Assembly: GCF_001953975.1 (NCBI RefSeq)
Contig: NZ_MBEJ01000062.1
Coordinates: forward strand, 1-64,000
Origin: Mycobacterium sp. NS-7484
GTDB lineage: Bacteria > Actinomycetota > Actinomycetes > Mycobacteriales > Mycobacteriaceae
Direction of reading: 5' to 3'
DNA length: 64,000 nucleotides
The notes beneath the pieces are model-generated. The model searched no databases and was not told the DNA's origin. It worked only from the letters and a program-made list of their open reading frames with translations. The position numbers were made by a program, and so were the translations under genes. The stretch's first letter is position 1. Each line of letters begins with the position of its first letter. Below are positions 25,694 through 35,046 of the stretch, one piece after another.

Positions 25694-26458
25694 TCACCCC
25701 CAGGTCAGGGGGTCCAGCGCGAGGTAGAACCGCAGACGTTCCTCGTCGATCGGCCCCGGATAGCCTGCGGCCAGACCTGCCACGGCGGCCGCGTCGAAGC
25801 CGGGAAAGGTGTCAGCGGTATTGGCCGACAGCAACGCCAGATCGGCATGCCGATCGGCGAGGCCGAGTCGTCCCAGGTCCACGAACCCCTCGACCGCCAA
25901 CCGGTCTGGGTCGATCACGATGTTGGGCAGACACAGATCGCCATGGCACACCACGAGGTCGCCGGATTCTTGCCGGCGCCGCAACTGGACCTCACGTTCG
26001 ACACGCGCCAGCAGTTGGGCGGCCGGGACATCCCGGGCTTCGTCGCGTAAGAACTCGCGGTCGACCGCGGCGGCAGCAACGGTTGCCCGGGCCCGGGCCA
26101 TCATGTCGTCCACGTCGCGGCGATACGGACAACCCTCGACCGCGATGGCGTGCAGGTCCACGACGGCAGCCACGATCGCCGGCCAGGATGCCCGCACGAT
26201 CGCCTCCGGCAGCCGATCCGCCGTGACACCGCCGAGGGCACCGGTGATCAGGAACGCGCCGCCGTCGTCGTCGATACCCCAGTCGATCACCGTCGGACAC
26301 GGCACATCCTGGCTACGCGCCCACGAAAGCCGGTCCCGTTCGTCGGCCAGATCGGCCACACCGGCGGGCCCGACCGTCTTTGCATACCGCGCACCGTCGG
26401 CGCTGCGGAACACCGCTGCGCCGGACTCCCCGCCGGACACGCCATGCCAATCCGTCAC
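25694..26458 (-). CDS. Aminoglycoside O-phosphotransferase, APH(3'') type
   Basis: A 254-residue kinase-fold phosphotransferase. The catalytic loop VVCHGDLCLPN (about residues 166-176) and the metal-binding VDLGRLGLADRHADLAL (about 192-208) are intact, as is the N-terminal GESGAAVFRSADG nucleotide loop. Within the family it reads like APH(3'')-Ib/Ic, enzymes that inactivate streptomycin; a chromosomal aph(3'')-Ic has been described in M. fortuitum. Activity and expression cannot be read from sequence. No transposon ends flank it, so it looks resident. Confidence 0.82.
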   Translation of the reverse strand: MTDWHGVSGGESGAAVFRSADGARYAKTVGPAGVADLADERDRLSWARSQDVPCPTVIDWGIDDDGGAFLITGALGGVTADRLPEAIVRASWPAIVAAVVDLHAIAVEGCPYRRDVDDMMARARATVAAAAVDREFLRDEARDVPAAQLLARVEREVQLRRRQESGDLVVCHGDLCLPNIVIDPDRLAVEGFVDLGRLGLADRHADLALLSANTADTFPGFDAAAVAGLAAGYPGPIDEERLRFYLALDPLTWG

Positions 26459-26460
26459 GG

Positions 26461-26688
26461 TCAGCGCCGCAGTCGCGCGATGCCCACCACGATCAGCACA
26501 CCGGCCAGCCCGGCCAGGATCAGTGACAACACGAGCAGTGGCGACGAGTACGTCACCGCGGTCGTGGCAGGCTCGCCATCCAGCACCGGCGCCACGTCGA
26601 CCGTGCGGGCGGCCGCGTGCCAGCTCAGCACGCAGCCCACCGCGGCGACCGCGGCCACCAGGAACTCGACGACAGCCCGGCGTTTCAC
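26461..26688 (-). CDS. Small two-helix membrane protein (Rv0514-like position)
   Basis: A 75-residue protein with two membrane helices (about 7-24 and 46-68) joined by a short extracytoplasmic loop. GTG 26688 overlaps the upstream gene's stop by GTGA. It lies downstream of hemB in the place of Rv0514. Function unknown. Confidence 0.7.
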   Translation of the reverse strand: MKRRAVVEFLVAAVAAVGCVLSWHAAARTVDVAPVLDGEPATTAVTYSSPLLVLSLILAGLAGVLIVVGIARLRR

Positions 26689-27170
26689 TGGATGCGCTCC
26701 TCGACCAGTGCCTCCAGCGCTACACGCAGCTTGCGGTGCTTTCGCGCCCACGCCTGCGCATTGCGCTTACCGGTGAGCTTGAGCCCGATACCGGTGCGTC
26801 CTCGCGGCACGCCGGTGAGCTCACCGAGTGCCCGCGCGGACTGCCATTTCGGCACCTCGGAACCCGACGCTTCGGGATAGATTTCCACGATTTCGTCGAC
26901 CCGTGTCGACTCGGCGCCCTGACGCAAGGTGTCGGCGGTGAGCTCGACCGAGGTGTGGATCCGCGCGGCCTTGATCTGGATCGCCACGAACCCCGACACC
27001 AACACCAGGAACACCAGCGGGATCCACAGATCGTGGCCGTATCCGCCGGTCTTCTGCAGGATCGCCATCCCGATCCCGGCGAACGGCCCCAGCAGCAGCC
27101 ACGCCCAGCTCGCGCCCTGCTCGTAGAACAGCACCTTCGGGGCAGCCTTGCTCACCGGCTCACTCACCAT
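26685..27170 (-). CDS. DUF3093-like membrane protein (Rv0513-like)
   Basis: A 161-residue protein with two N-terminal membrane helices (ASWAWLLLGPFAGIGMAIL and LWIPLVFLVLVSGFVAIQI) and a basic cytoplasmic domain that ends in a charged helix (RKHRKLRVALEALVEERIQ). This layout fits DUF3093 and the Rv0513 position. It overlaps its upstream neighbour by 11 bp and its downstream neighbour by 4 bp. Function unknown. Confidence 0.7.
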   Translation of the reverse strand: MVSEPVSKAAPKVLFYEQGASWAWLLLGPFAGIGMAILQKTGGYGHDLWIPLVFLVLVSGFVAIQIKAARIHTSVELTADTLRQGAESTRVDEIVEIYPEASGSEVPKWQSARALGELTGVPRGRTGIGLKLTGKRNAQAWARKHRKLRVALEALVEERIQ

Positions 27171-27576
27171 CGACTCCCCTCCGCAGCGACAGCGCGCTCA
27201 GGCCGGTCCCCACGATCAGCAACACCACACCGAACACCGTGAGAATGTGGACCACGCCGAACCGCGCAGTCAACGCCACGATGACCGTGATCGCCAACGA
27301 CAAGGCGATCGCCGCCCGCAGATAACGGCGGTCACCGGTACGGCTGCGGCCGGCCAGGAAGGCCATGCCGAGCCCGGCGAGAGCCGTCAGCACCCCGCCG
27401 CCGCGGAATAGCCAGGTGTCCAGCCCCGGCAGGCTCACCGATGCCGCGATCATTCCGCCGACGATCAGCAGAACCGAGGCCACCAGCCAAAAGGAGAAGC
27501 CGACGGTCGCCACGAGCGGCCGGTTCGGGGCTGGGTGGGACTCTGACGACGCGGGCGTTGCAGGCATTGTCGGCAA
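27160..27576 (-). CDS. Four-helix membrane protein of unknown function
   Basis: A 138-residue protein with four membrane helices at about 25-47, 57-76, 87-104 and 109-129 and short loops, without recognised motifs. The first ATG (27576) or an ATG three codons later are both usable. It lies in a run of four small membrane-protein genes after hemB, all on one strand with tiny gaps or overlaps, suggesting one transcript. Confidence 0.7.
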   Translation of the reverse strand: MPTMPATPASSESHPAPNRPLVATVGFSFWLVASVLLIVGGMIAASVSLPGLDTWLFRGGGVLTALAGLGMAFLAGRSRTGDRRYLRAAIALSLAITVIVALTARFGVVHILTVFGVVLLIVGTGLSALSLRRGVDGE

Positions 27577-27587
27577 AGCGTAGCGAA

Positions 27588-28010
27588 TCAGCGGGTGAAG
27601 AAGGCGTCGGCGTCCTTGCGGTAGAGCAGGTACAGCCCGCCGGCGATCAGTACCGAACCGACGATCGCGGTGACCGCATAACCGACCGCAGCGGCGTCCT
27701 GGCGCTCACCGGTCAGCAAGCTGGTGACCGAATGCAGGATCGCCACCAGTCCCCCGCTGGTCAACACCGTGCGTGCCCAGCGATAGCCCTGGCGCAGGAG
27801 CACCAGGAAGGCACCCACGATGGAGGCCAGGACCGCCAGGAACATGATCGAGAAGACGACGGTCATCGAGCGTTGGGCGCCCGAGCCGGATCCGGTCAGC
27901 GCGTCGACGAGATACCCGAGCACCATCAGCACCAGCGCCGCCGTCCACAACCAGAACCCGGTGTCGACGTCGGCGGGACGCCCGGTGGGGTCAGGGTGCG
28001 GTTCGGTCAC
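27588..28010 (-). CDS. Small membrane protein coupled to hemB
   Basis: A 140-residue protein with four membrane helices (about 19-40, 51-74, 81-101 and 109-133). GTG 28010 overlaps the hemB stop by GTGA, so translation is coupled. No family motif was recognised. The position directly behind hemB suggests a supporting role in heme or membrane physiology, but this is only context. Confidence 0.72.
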   Translation of the reverse strand: MTEPHPDPTGRPADVDTGFWLWTAALVLMVLGYLVDALTGSGSGAQRSMTVVFSIMFLAVLASIVGAFLVLLRQGYRWARTVLTSGGLVAILHSVTSLLTGERQDAAAVGYAVTAIVGSVLIAGGLYLLYRKDADAFFTR

Positions 28011-28987
28011 GCGAGCCAGCCGGCGACCTCGGCCGCCCAATAGGTCAACACGATGTCGGCGCCGGCCCGCCGGATCCCGATCAACGATTCCAGCGCGGCG
28101 GCCTGCAAGTCGATCCAACCGTTGGCCGCGGCCGCACAGATCATCGAGTACTCACCTGAAATCTGGTATGCGGCAACGGGTACCGGTGAGATGTCGGCGG
28201 CGGCGCGCACCACGTCGAGGTAACTCATCGCGGGCTTGACCATCACGATGTCGGCGCCCTCGTCCAGGTCGAGCTCGATCTCGTGCACGGCCTCTCGGAT
28301 GTTGCCGGGATCCTGCTGATAGGTGCGCCGGTCTCCGGTCAGGCTGGAGGACACCGCTTCCCGGAACGGGCCGTAGAACGCCGAGGCGAACTTGGCCGCA
28401 TAGGCCAGGATGGCCACGTCGGTGTACCCGGCCGCGTCCAAGCCGTCGCGGATCGCGGCCACCTGGCCGTCCATCATGCCGCTGGGGCCCACCACGTGTG
28501 CGCCCGATTGCGCTTGTGCCACAGCGAGTTCCACGTAACGGGCGTTGGTGGTGTCGTTGTCCACCCGGCCGGTGGCATCCAGGACGCCGCAGTGGCCGTG
28601 ATCGGTGAACTCGTCCAGGCAGGTATCGGCCATCAGCACGGTGGCATCGCCGAGGTCCTTGGCCAGATCCCGCAACGCCACGTTGAGGATGCCGTCCGGG
28701 TGCACGCCGACGGCTCCGGTCGGATCCTTGTCCTCGTCGCGGGGTACGCCGAACAGCATCAGCCCGCCCACTCCCGCGGCTACCGCGTCGGCGGCCGCCC
28801 GGCGCAACGAATCCCTGGTGTGTTGCACCACGCCGGGCATCGAGGAGATCGGCCGCGGCTCCGTGATGCCGTCGGCGACGAACATCGGCAACACCAGATG
28901 CCGTGGCTCCAACGAAGATTGGGCGACCAGACGACGCATCGCCGGGGTCGAGCGCAGACGACGGGGACGATGCCTCGGGAAAGCCAC
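28007..28987 (-). CDS. hemB: Delta-aminolevulinic acid dehydratase (porphobilinogen synthase)
   Basis: A 326-residue HemB. It condenses two 5-aminolevulinate molecules into porphobilinogen. The two substrate lysines are K199 (AYAAKFAS) and K251 (VMVKPAMSYLD). The metal-loop DTCLDEFTDHGHCG (C123, C133) is a zinc-type site with only part of the classic cysteine trio, as in several actinobacteria. It starts with GTG 28987 after AAGGAGA. It is 94 bp downstream of hemD. Confidence 0.95.
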   Translation of the reverse strand: MAFPRHRPRRLRSTPAMRRLVAQSSLEPRHLVLPMFVADGITEPRPISSMPGVVQHTRDSLRRAAADAVAAGVGGLMLFGVPRDEDKDPTGAVGVHPDGILNVALRDLAKDLGDATVLMADTCLDEFTDHGHCGVLDATGRVDNDTTNARYVELAVAQAQSGAHVVGPSGMMDGQVAAIRDGLDAAGYTDVAILAYAAKFASAFYGPFREAVSSSLTGDRRTYQQDPGNIREAVHEIELDLDEGADIVMVKPAMSYLDVVRAAADISPVPVAAYQISGEYSMICAAAANGWIDLQAAALESLIGIRRAGADIVLTYWAAEVAGWLA

Positions 28988-29081
28988 TAGCTGGTCTCCT
29001 TACTTCCGCTCCTTCGCCGAAATACCATCCGGCCGGAAAAGCGCAGATACCTGCCTGCTGGAATGCCGTAACGGCGGGTGG

Positions 29082-30758
29082 TTACCGGCGGCGGCTCTTC
29101 TTGCGCGGCGGGGGCAGCGCCCCTTCGGCCCGCAGTCGGGCGGCGTGCTCGGCGAGCGCGTCGACCAGTGGCCCGACCGCAGCCGTCTCCGGCTGGACAT
29201 CCACGCGCAGGCCGAATTCGGCTGCGGTTTCAGCGGTTTTCGGGCCGATGCAGGCCACGATGGTGCGAGCATGCGGCTTGCCGGCGATACCGACCAGGTT
29301 GCGCACCGTCGAGCTCGAGGTGAAGCAGACCGCGTCGAAACCACCGGTCTTGATCATCTCGCGCGTTTGCGCCGGCGGCGGAGCGGCCCGCACGGTGCGG
29401 TAGGCGGTGACATCCTCGATCTCCCAGCCGCGTTCCCGCAGCCCCTCGGCCAGCGTCTCGGTGGCGATGTCGGCGCGCGGCAGCAGCACCCGGTTCACCG
29501 GGTCGAAAACCTCATCGAACGGCGGGAACTCGTCGAGCAGGCCCAAGGAGGACTGCTCGCCCGACGGCACCAGTTCGGGGTTGATACCGAACGCGCGCAC
29601 CTTGTCGGCGGTGGCCTGCCCGACGCAGGCGATCTTCACGCCGGAGAACGCCCGCGCGTCCAGACCGAACTCGTTGAACTTCTCCCACACCGCCCGCACG
29701 GCGTTGGTGGAGGTGAACACCACCCACTGGAACCGGCCGTCGACCAGACCCTTGACCGCACGCTCCATCTGCGCCGGGCTCCGCGGCGGCTCGACGGCGA
29801 TGGTGGGCACCTCGACCGGCAGAGCGCCGTGGCCGACCAGCTTGTCGCTCATCTCACCGGCCTGGTCCTTGGTGCGCGGCACCAGCACGGTCCAGCCGTA
29901 CAGGGCGCGGCTCTCCCACCAGTTCAGCTTGGCCCGGTTCGCGACGGTCTTGCCGATGGTGACGACCAGTGGACCGGTGAGCGGGCCGGCCAGCTCACTG
30001 CCGGCCGGCTTTTCCAGCACGGCCTTGTCGGTCAGTCCACCGAGCGTGGTCTCCACCGAGCGCTGCTGGCAGGTGGTGCCGCTCGCGGTCACCACCACCG
30101 GGGTGGTGTCGACGAGCCCGTGCTCGATCAGGGTGCGCGCCGCATCCGGCAGATGCGAGGCGGTGGCGTGCAGGATCAGCGGCCCGGGTGCGGCGGCCAG
30201 CGCGGCCCAGTCCACGTCACCGCGGACATCGGCCACGGTGTGCGCAGAGCCCAGCGGCAGACCCGCATAGGTAGGCACCGCGCTGGTGGCGGGCAGCCCG
30301 GGGACGATCTCGAAGTTCACGTGGCTCTTGGCCAGGGCACCGATCTCGGTGATCACCGCATCGACCGACAGCGGGTCACCGGCGACCAGGCGCACCACGT
30401 CGTAGCCGTGGCGGGCCTCGGCGGCCAGGGTCTTGGCCACCTCGGCGGGATCGCCGAGGGCGGGACGGATCTCGGGGCCACCGGGGATGACGGCGGCCTG
30501 CGCGGCCTCTGACGTCGCACCGGAGTCGGCGTCGGTCCCGTCAGCCTTGGCCGGCTCGGCCGGGGCCGGGCCCGACGCCGGCGGCAGCTCGGTGCCGACG
30601 AGCTCCAGGACCGCTTGGGGCACGTCGGGATCGGTGAACACCAACTCGGCATGCGCCAGCACGGCCTGTGCCCGTGCCGTCAGCAACCCGGGATCTCCCG
30701 GGCCCGAGCCGACAAATGTGATGCGGCCGGGCTTCGCCTTGCGACCTCGCATGGTCAT
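29082..30758 (-). CDS. hemD: Fused uroporphyrinogen-III methyltransferase / synthase
   Basis: A 558-residue fusion. The N-terminal part (about 1-245) is a tetrapyrrole methylase fold: [19 protein letters not shown] and [11 protein letters not shown] are the SAM and substrate loops. The C-terminal part (about 270-540) is a HemD-like uroporphyrinogen-III synthase closing hydroxymethylbilane. An insert of Pro/Ala/Gly and acidic residues (about 60-90) separates methylase loops. The basic C-terminal tail ends KKSRRR. It matches Rv0511 and overlaps hemC by ATGA. Confidence 0.93.
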   Translation of the reverse strand: MTMRGRKAKPGRITFVGSGPGDPGLLTARAQAVLAHAELVFTDPDVPQAVLELVGTELPPASGPAPAEPAKADGTDADSGATSEAAQAAVIPGGPEIRPALGDPAEVAKTLAAEARHGYDVVRLVAGDPLSVDAVITEIGALAKSHVNFEIVPGLPATSAVPTYAGLPLGSAHTVADVRGDVDWAALAAAPGPLILHATASHLPDAARTLIEHGLVDTTPVVVTASGTTCQQRSVETTLGGLTDKAVLEKPAGSELAGPLTGPLVVTIGKTVANRAKLNWWESRALYGWTVLVPRTKDQAGEMSDKLVGHGALPVEVPTIAVEPPRSPAQMERAVKGLVDGRFQWVVFTSTNAVRAVWEKFNEFGLDARAFSGVKIACVGQATADKVRAFGINPELVPSGEQSSLGLLDEFPPFDEVFDPVNRVLLPRADIATETLAEGLRERGWEIEDVTAYRTVRAAPPPAQTREMIKTGGFDAVCFTSSSTVRNLVGIAGKPHARTIVACIGPKTAETAAEFGLRVDVQPETAAVGPLVDALAEHAARLRAEGALPPPRKKSRRR

Positions 30759-31711
30759 TCTTCACTCCCGCGCTCTACCAACAGCTCGCGTGCGCCCAGA
30801 TCGAAAAGCTCCGCGGCCACCGACAAACCCAGGTCGGTGGCCCGGCCGGGGGTCCCGATGCCGGACGCACGGATCACGTCGGATCCGTCCAGCGTCGCCA
30901 CGCAGCCGCGCAACGACAGCTCTTCGAAGACATTGCCGTCCTCATCGATGGACTCGACCACCTCGGCGATCGCGCCCACCGGTGCGGAACAACCCGCCTC
31001 CAGTTCGGCGAGCAGGATCCGTTCTGCGGTGACCGCGGCGCGCGTGTCGGCGTCGTCCAGCTCCGACACCACCGAAATCAGTTCGGTGTCGCCGGCGCGG
31101 CATTCCACCGCGAGCGCACCCTGAGCCGGCGCTGGCAACATCTGCACCGGCTCGAGCGACTCGGTGACCACATCGAGGCGTCCGATCCGGGCCAGACCCG
31201 CTCGGGCAACCACGATGGCGTCGAGATCGCCGCTCGTAACCCTGTTCAACCTGGTATCTAGGTTGCCTCGTAGGGGGCGGATTTCCAAACCGAGACCCAG
31301 TGCTCTAAGCTGCGCGGCCCGTCGCGCACTCGACGTGCCGATCACCGAGCCCGCCGGCAACTCGCCGAGCACCAGTCCGTCACGGGCCACCAGCGCGTCA
31401 CGCGGGTCCTCGCGGGACGGCACAGCGGCGATGACAAACCGATCGTCACGAGCGGTGGGCAAATCTTTGTAGGAGTGCACGGCCATGTCCACCCGGCCGT
31501 CGTGGATCGCCTCCCGCAGCGCCGCGGTGAAGACCCCGACGCCGATGTCGGCGATGGGGCCCTGGTTGCGGTCGCCCTCGGTGGAGATGATCACCAGCTC
31601 GCAGGCGTGGCCCGCGGCTCGCAAAGCGTCCCTGATGGTGCCGGCCTGCGTGGTCGCCAGCAGGCTACCCCGGGTGCCGATCCGGATGACCGTATCGCGC
31701 GTTTTTTCCAA
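30755..31711 (-). CDS. hemC: Porphobilinogen deaminase
   Basis: A 318-residue HemC that joins four porphobilinogens into hydroxymethylbilane. The dipyrromethane cofactor is attached at C241 in [12 protein letters not shown], and the catalytic aspartate is D83 in HSYKDLPT. The frame starts at TTG 31711, three bases after the hemA stop; I see no ATG or GTG in the next codons before the conserved IRIGTRGS, so TTG appears to be used. It overlaps hemD by 4 bp and belongs to hemA-hemC-hemD. Confidence 0.94.
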   Translation of the reverse strand: MEKTRDTVIRIGTRGSLLATTQAGTIRDALRAAGHACELVIISTEGDRNQGPIADIGVGVFTAALREAIHDGRVDMAVHSYKDLPTARDDRFVIAAVPSREDPRDALVARDGLVLGELPAGSVIGTSSARRAAQLRALGLGLEIRPLRGNLDTRLNRVTSGDLDAIVVARAGLARIGRLDVVTESLEPVQMLPAPAQGALAVECRAGDTELISVVSELDDADTRAAVTAERILLAELEAGCSAPVGAIAEVVESIDEDGNVFEELSLRGCVATLDGSDVIRASGIGTPGRATDLGLSVAAELFDLGARELLVERGSEE

Positions 31712-31714
31712 GCT

Positions 31715-33067
31715 CTACTCAGACTTATCGAGATCTGTTGTCATGAAGGGCAATTCGCTAGCCGCCACAGCTTCGACGGCCTGCGGATCGAGTTCGAACA
31801 GCTCACGCAAGGCTTCTGCGTAGCTGTCCCCGCCAGGCGCGCTGGCGAGTTGTTTCACCCGCACCGTGGGTGCGTGCAAAAGCTTGTCGACGACGCGGCG
31901 GACCGTCTTGGCCACCTCGTCGCGGTGTGCTGCCTCCAGCTCGGGCAGCCGGTTGTCCAGGCGCAGCAGCTCGGCCTCCACCACGTCGGCGGCGCGTTGC
32001 CGCAGGGCGGTGACGGTCGGGGTGACCTCGGCCATCCGCTGCCCGGCCAGGTAGTTGGCAACCTCGGTGGCGACGATCGTGCGGGCGGCGTCGGCATCGG
32101 TGGCCGCGGCCCGCGCCGAGGGCTCCCGCTGGATGCGGTCCATGTCGACCACCCAGACCCCGGGCAGCCCGGCCACGGCCGGGTCCACGTCACGTGGCAT
32201 ACCGAGGTCGCAGACGATCAGCTGCCGCGTCCCGTCGTCGTTGCGCTGAGCTAGGGCATGGTGCACATCGGCCAGGGAGACCACGGGCCGTACCGCCCCG
32301 GTGCTGCTGACGACGACGTCGGCGTCGACCAGGGCCTCGGCCAGCTGGTCGAGGCCCATCGCCCGCGCTGCGACGCCCTGTTCGGTGAGGTTGTGGGCCA
32401 GCCGCCGGGCCCGCGGCAGCGAGCGGTTGACCACGTTGACCCGGTCGATCCCGGCGCGCACCAGATGGGCCGCGGCCAGCGCACCCATCGAACCCGCGCC
32501 GACGACTGCGGCCGTACGTCCGGCCAGCCCGCCGGCAAGTTTGGTTTCGGCCATGCCGAGGGCGACGGAGACCACCGAGGCGCCGGCGGCGTCGATGCCC
32601 GTCTCCGAGTGCACACGCTTGCCCACGTTGAGCGCCCGTTGGGCCAGCTCATGGAGGGTGCGCCCGACGGTCTGATGCTCCTCGGCCGTGGCGTAGGCGC
32701 GGCGCACCTGGCCCAGCACCTGGGCTTCACCGATGACCGCCGAATCCAGGCCGCTGGTCACCGCGAACAGATGCTCGACGGCCGCCTCGGCGTACCGCAC
32801 GTAGGCGTATTTGGTCAGATCGTTGAGCGACATGCCGGAATGCTCGGAGAGCACCTGCCCGATCACCGACAGCCCACCGTGGAACGCCTCGACCACGGCG
32901 TACACCTCGACGCGGTTGCAGGTCGAGAGCACCATGGCCTCGGTGACCAACGAGGACCGCAGCACCTCGTCGATGATCTTGGCCTGATCCGACTCGTCAG
33001 TGCTCAACTGCTCGAGAACAGACACCGGCGCGCTGCGGTGCGAAACCCCGAATAGCAGCACACTCAC
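31715..33067 (-). CDS. hemA: Glutamyl-tRNA reductase
   Basis: A 450-residue glutamyl-tRNA reductase, the entry enzyme of C5 heme synthesis, giving glutamate-1-semialdehyde for HemL. Catalytic C50 is in [13 protein letters not shown]. The NADPH-binding loop is [15 protein letters not shown] at about 190-204, and a C-terminal helical dimerisation domain follows. It heads the hemA-hemC-hemD cluster. The upstream 53-bp gap holds its promoter; no clear regulator site is seen. Confidence 0.95.
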   Translation of the reverse strand: MSVLLFGVSHRSAPVSVLEQLSTDESDQAKIIDEVLRSSLVTEAMVLSTCNRVEVYAVVEAFHGGLSVIGQVLSEHSGMSLNDLTKYAYVRYAEAAVEHLFAVTSGLDSAVIGEAQVLGQVRRAYATAEEHQTVGRTLHELAQRALNVGKRVHSETGIDAAGASVVSVALGMAETKLAGGLAGRTAAVVGAGSMGALAAAHLVRAGIDRVNVVNRSLPRARRLAHNLTEQGVAARAMGLDQLAEALVDADVVVSSTGAVRPVVSLADVHHALAQRNDDGTRQLIVCDLGMPRDVDPAVAGLPGVWVVDMDRIQREPSARAAATDADAARTIVATEVANYLAGQRMAEVTPTVTALRQRAADVVEAELLRLDNRLPELEAAHRDEVAKTVRRVVDKLLHAPTVRVKQLASAPGGDSYAEALRELFELDPQAVEAVAASELPFMTTDLDKSE

Positions 33068-33120
33068 GGCTTCATCACCACGTCACCAAGGTAATCGTTT
33101 TCTCCCTCGCCCACCAAATT

Positions 33121-33405
33121 TCACCTGGCGGTGAGGTCCGCCCGAAGCTGCTGCTCGTCGACTTCCCAATAGCTGTGCTCGGTTCCGTCCAGCAAAATCA
33201 CCGGCAACAGGTCACCGAACCGGGCCCGCAGCGAGCCGTCACCGGCGGCGGCCGCGGCATCCACGTCCGTGTTCACCAGCTCGAAGTCCAGTTCCTCGCG
33301 CAGCACGGCCAGCTTCTGCGCCGCGGCCGCGCACATGCCGCAACCGGCTCTGGTCAGCAACGTCACAGTGCTCCGGCCGCCGTGACCCCTCTGCTCACGC
33401 TCCAC
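33121..33405 (-). CDS. Glutaredoxin-like protein (Rv0508-like)
   Basis: A 94-residue thioredoxin-fold protein of the DUF836 glutaredoxin-like group. LTRAGCGMCAAA contains C22-x-x-C25, and the C-terminus has LPVILLDGTEHSYWEVDEQQL, the usual second half of the fold. GTG 33405 is preceded by GATACT at 6 nt, a near-consensus leaderless signal; a GTG at 33366, which has GGAG 4 nt upstream, would shorten it to 81 residues. It diverges from the SerB1-like gene with a 38-bp gap. Confidence 0.82.
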   Translation of the reverse strand: MEREQRGHGGRSTVTLLTRAGCGMCAAAAQKLAVLREELDFELVNTDVDAAAAAGDGSLRARFGDLLPVILLDGTEHSYWEVDEQQLRADLTAR

Positions 33406-33443
33406 ACCGCCAGTATCCCGGCACGGTGACTTAGGGTGAAAAC

Positions 33444-34337
33444 GTGCCCGAACCCGGTAGTTCCGATGCGCTCGAACAGGAGCTTGGCGGTGAGGCCAGC
33501 GCCGCACTCGCCGTCACCGAGCTTGAGTCCGACCCTGATCCCGTCGGCACTCCGGCGCCGCCGCCCGATCTGACGGCCGCGGCGTTCTTCGACGTCGACA
33601 ACACCCTGGTGCACGGATCGTCGCTGGTGCACTTCGCCCGCGGACTGGCCGCCCGCAAGTACTTCACCTACCGCGACATCGTCGGCATCGCCTATGCCCA
33701 GGCCAAGTTCCAGTTCACCGGCAAGGAGAACAGCGACGACGTGGCCGCCGGCCGGCGCAAGGCGCTGGCGTTCATCGAGGGCCGCACCACCGCCGAGCTC
33801 GTCGAGCTGGGCGAGGAAATCTATGACGAGATCATCGCCGACAAGATCTGGCCGGGCACCCGCGCACTGGCCCAGATGCACCTGGATGCCGGGCAGCAGG
33901 TGTGGCTGGTCACCGCCACGCCCTATGAGCTGGCCGCCACCATCGCCAAGCGGCTGGGGCTGACCGGCGCGCTCGGGACGGTCGCCGAATCGGTCGACGG
34001 AGTGTTCACCGGCCGGCTCGTCGGCGACATCCTGCACGGCACCGGCAAGGCCCACGCGGTGCGCTCGCTGGCCATCCGGGAAGGGCTCAACCTGCGCCGC
34101 TGCACCGCGTACTCGGACAGCTTCAACGACGTGCCGATGCTGTCGCTGGTCGGCACCGCGGTGGCGATCAACCCCGACGCCGCCCTGCGCGACGTGGCCC
34201 GGGAGCGGGGCTGGGAGATCCGCGACTTCCGCACCGCCCGCAAGGCCGCGCGCATCGGGGTGCCCTCGGCCTTGGCGCTCGGCGCCTTGGGCGGCGCGCT
34301 GGCGGCAGTCGCCTCACGGCGCCACGACATTCGCTGA
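33444..34337 (+). CDS. serB1: HAD-IB phosphatase, SerB1-like
   Basis: A 297-residue HAD-superfamily phosphatase of the SerB type. Motif I is [13 protein letters not shown] with nucleophile D50 and D52; motif II is in [11 protein letters not shown]; motif III/IV are [10 protein letters not shown] and [11 protein letters not shown]. It corresponds to Rv0505c, annotated as phosphoserine phosphatase, though that activity should not be assumed. The protein is shorter than my recollection of Rv0505c because the N-terminus is reduced. TAGGGT 6 nt before GTG 33444 suggests a leaderless transcript. Confidence 0.85.
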   Translation: MPEPGSSDALEQELGGEASAALAVTELESDPDPVGTPAPPPDLTAAAFFDVDNTLVHGSSLVHFARGLAARKYFTYRDIVGIAYAQAKFQFTGKENSDDVAAGRRKALAFIEGRTTAELVELGEEIYDEIIADKIWPGTRALAQMHLDAGQQVWLVTATPYELAATIAKRLGLTGALGTVAESVDGVFTGRLVGDILHGTGKAHAVRSLAIREGLNLRRCTAYSDSFNDVPMLSLVGTAVAINPDAALRDVARERGWEIRDFRTARKAARIGVPSALALGALGGALAAVASRRHDIR

Positions 34338-34437
34338 GCCGAGGCGCTGCGCTGATAAACTGCCGCGGCGGGCCGCGCCAGGGGGCTCCGCCGCCAGGCA
34401 CTTTTGTGCGCCCAGCACACCGAACAGCGCAGGGAAT

Positions 34438-34968
34438 ATGAGCATCGCCGCAAACATCATCGGAACCCACTACCGGTACCCCGACTATTTCGAGGTGGGC
34501 CGGGAAAAGGTCCGGGAGTTCGCCTCCGCGGTCAAAGACGACCACCCCGCCCACTACACCGCCGAGGGGGCCAAGGAGTACGGCCACGACTCGGTGGTCG
34601 CCTCGCTGACCTTCCTGGCCGTGGCCGGTCGACGGGTGCAGCTGGAGCTGTTCGACAAGTTCGACATCCCGATCAACCTCGAGCGGGTGCTGCACCGCGA
34701 CCAGAAGCTGATCTTCCACCGGCCGATCATGGTCGGCGACAAGTTGTGGTTCGACTCTTACCTGGACTCGGTGATCGAGTCGCACGGCACCGTGATCTGC
34801 GAGGTGCGCGCCGAGGTCACCGACGGTGACGGCAACCCGGTGGCCACCAGCGTGGTCACCATGCTCGGTGAGGCCGCCCACCCCGACGAGGCCGACGAGA
34901 TCAGCTCGGCGATCGCCGCCAAGCGCGATGCCGCGATCGCCAAGATGATTGCTGGGCAAAAGAGCTAG
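34438..34968 (+). CDS. (3R)-hydroxyacyl-ACP dehydratase subunit-like protein (Rv0504c/HadA-HadC type)
   Basis: A 176-residue MaoC-like hot-dog protein of the UPF0336 group that includes HadA and HadC of mycolic-acid elongation. The start [20 protein letters not shown] and the [20 protein letters not shown] strand are typical. These subunits lack the hydratase-2 catalytic motif and need a HadB-type partner, which is not encoded nearby. TAAACT near 34351 could be its -10 with a leader of about 80 nt. A palindromic repeat follows the stop. Confidence 0.82.
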   Translation: MSIAANIIGTHYRYPDYFEVGREKVREFASAVKDDHPAHYTAEGAKEYGHDSVVASLTFLAVAGRRVQLELFDKFDIPINLERVLHRDQKLIFHRPIMVGDKLWFDSYLDSVIESHGTVICEVRAEVTDGDGNPVATSVVTMLGEAAHPDEADEISSAIAAKRDAAIAKMIAGQKS

Positions 34969-34974
34969 CTTCTG

Positions 34975-35038
34975 CCGCGAGCAGACACAAACCCGCACAT
35001 TTTCACCGAAAAATGTGCGGGTTTGTGTCTGTTCGCGG
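34975..35038. repeat. REP-like palindromic element, copy B
   Basis: A 29-bp arm (34975-35003) and its complement (35010-35038) pair with one mismatch around a 6-base loop; the outer part of the arm reads CCGCGAGCAGACACAAACC. It lies between convergent genes, 6 bp after the dehydratase-like stop, and is the best-conserved copy. It could act as a bidirectional terminator. Confidence 0.88.
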
Positions 35039-35046
35039 GGAAAAAG

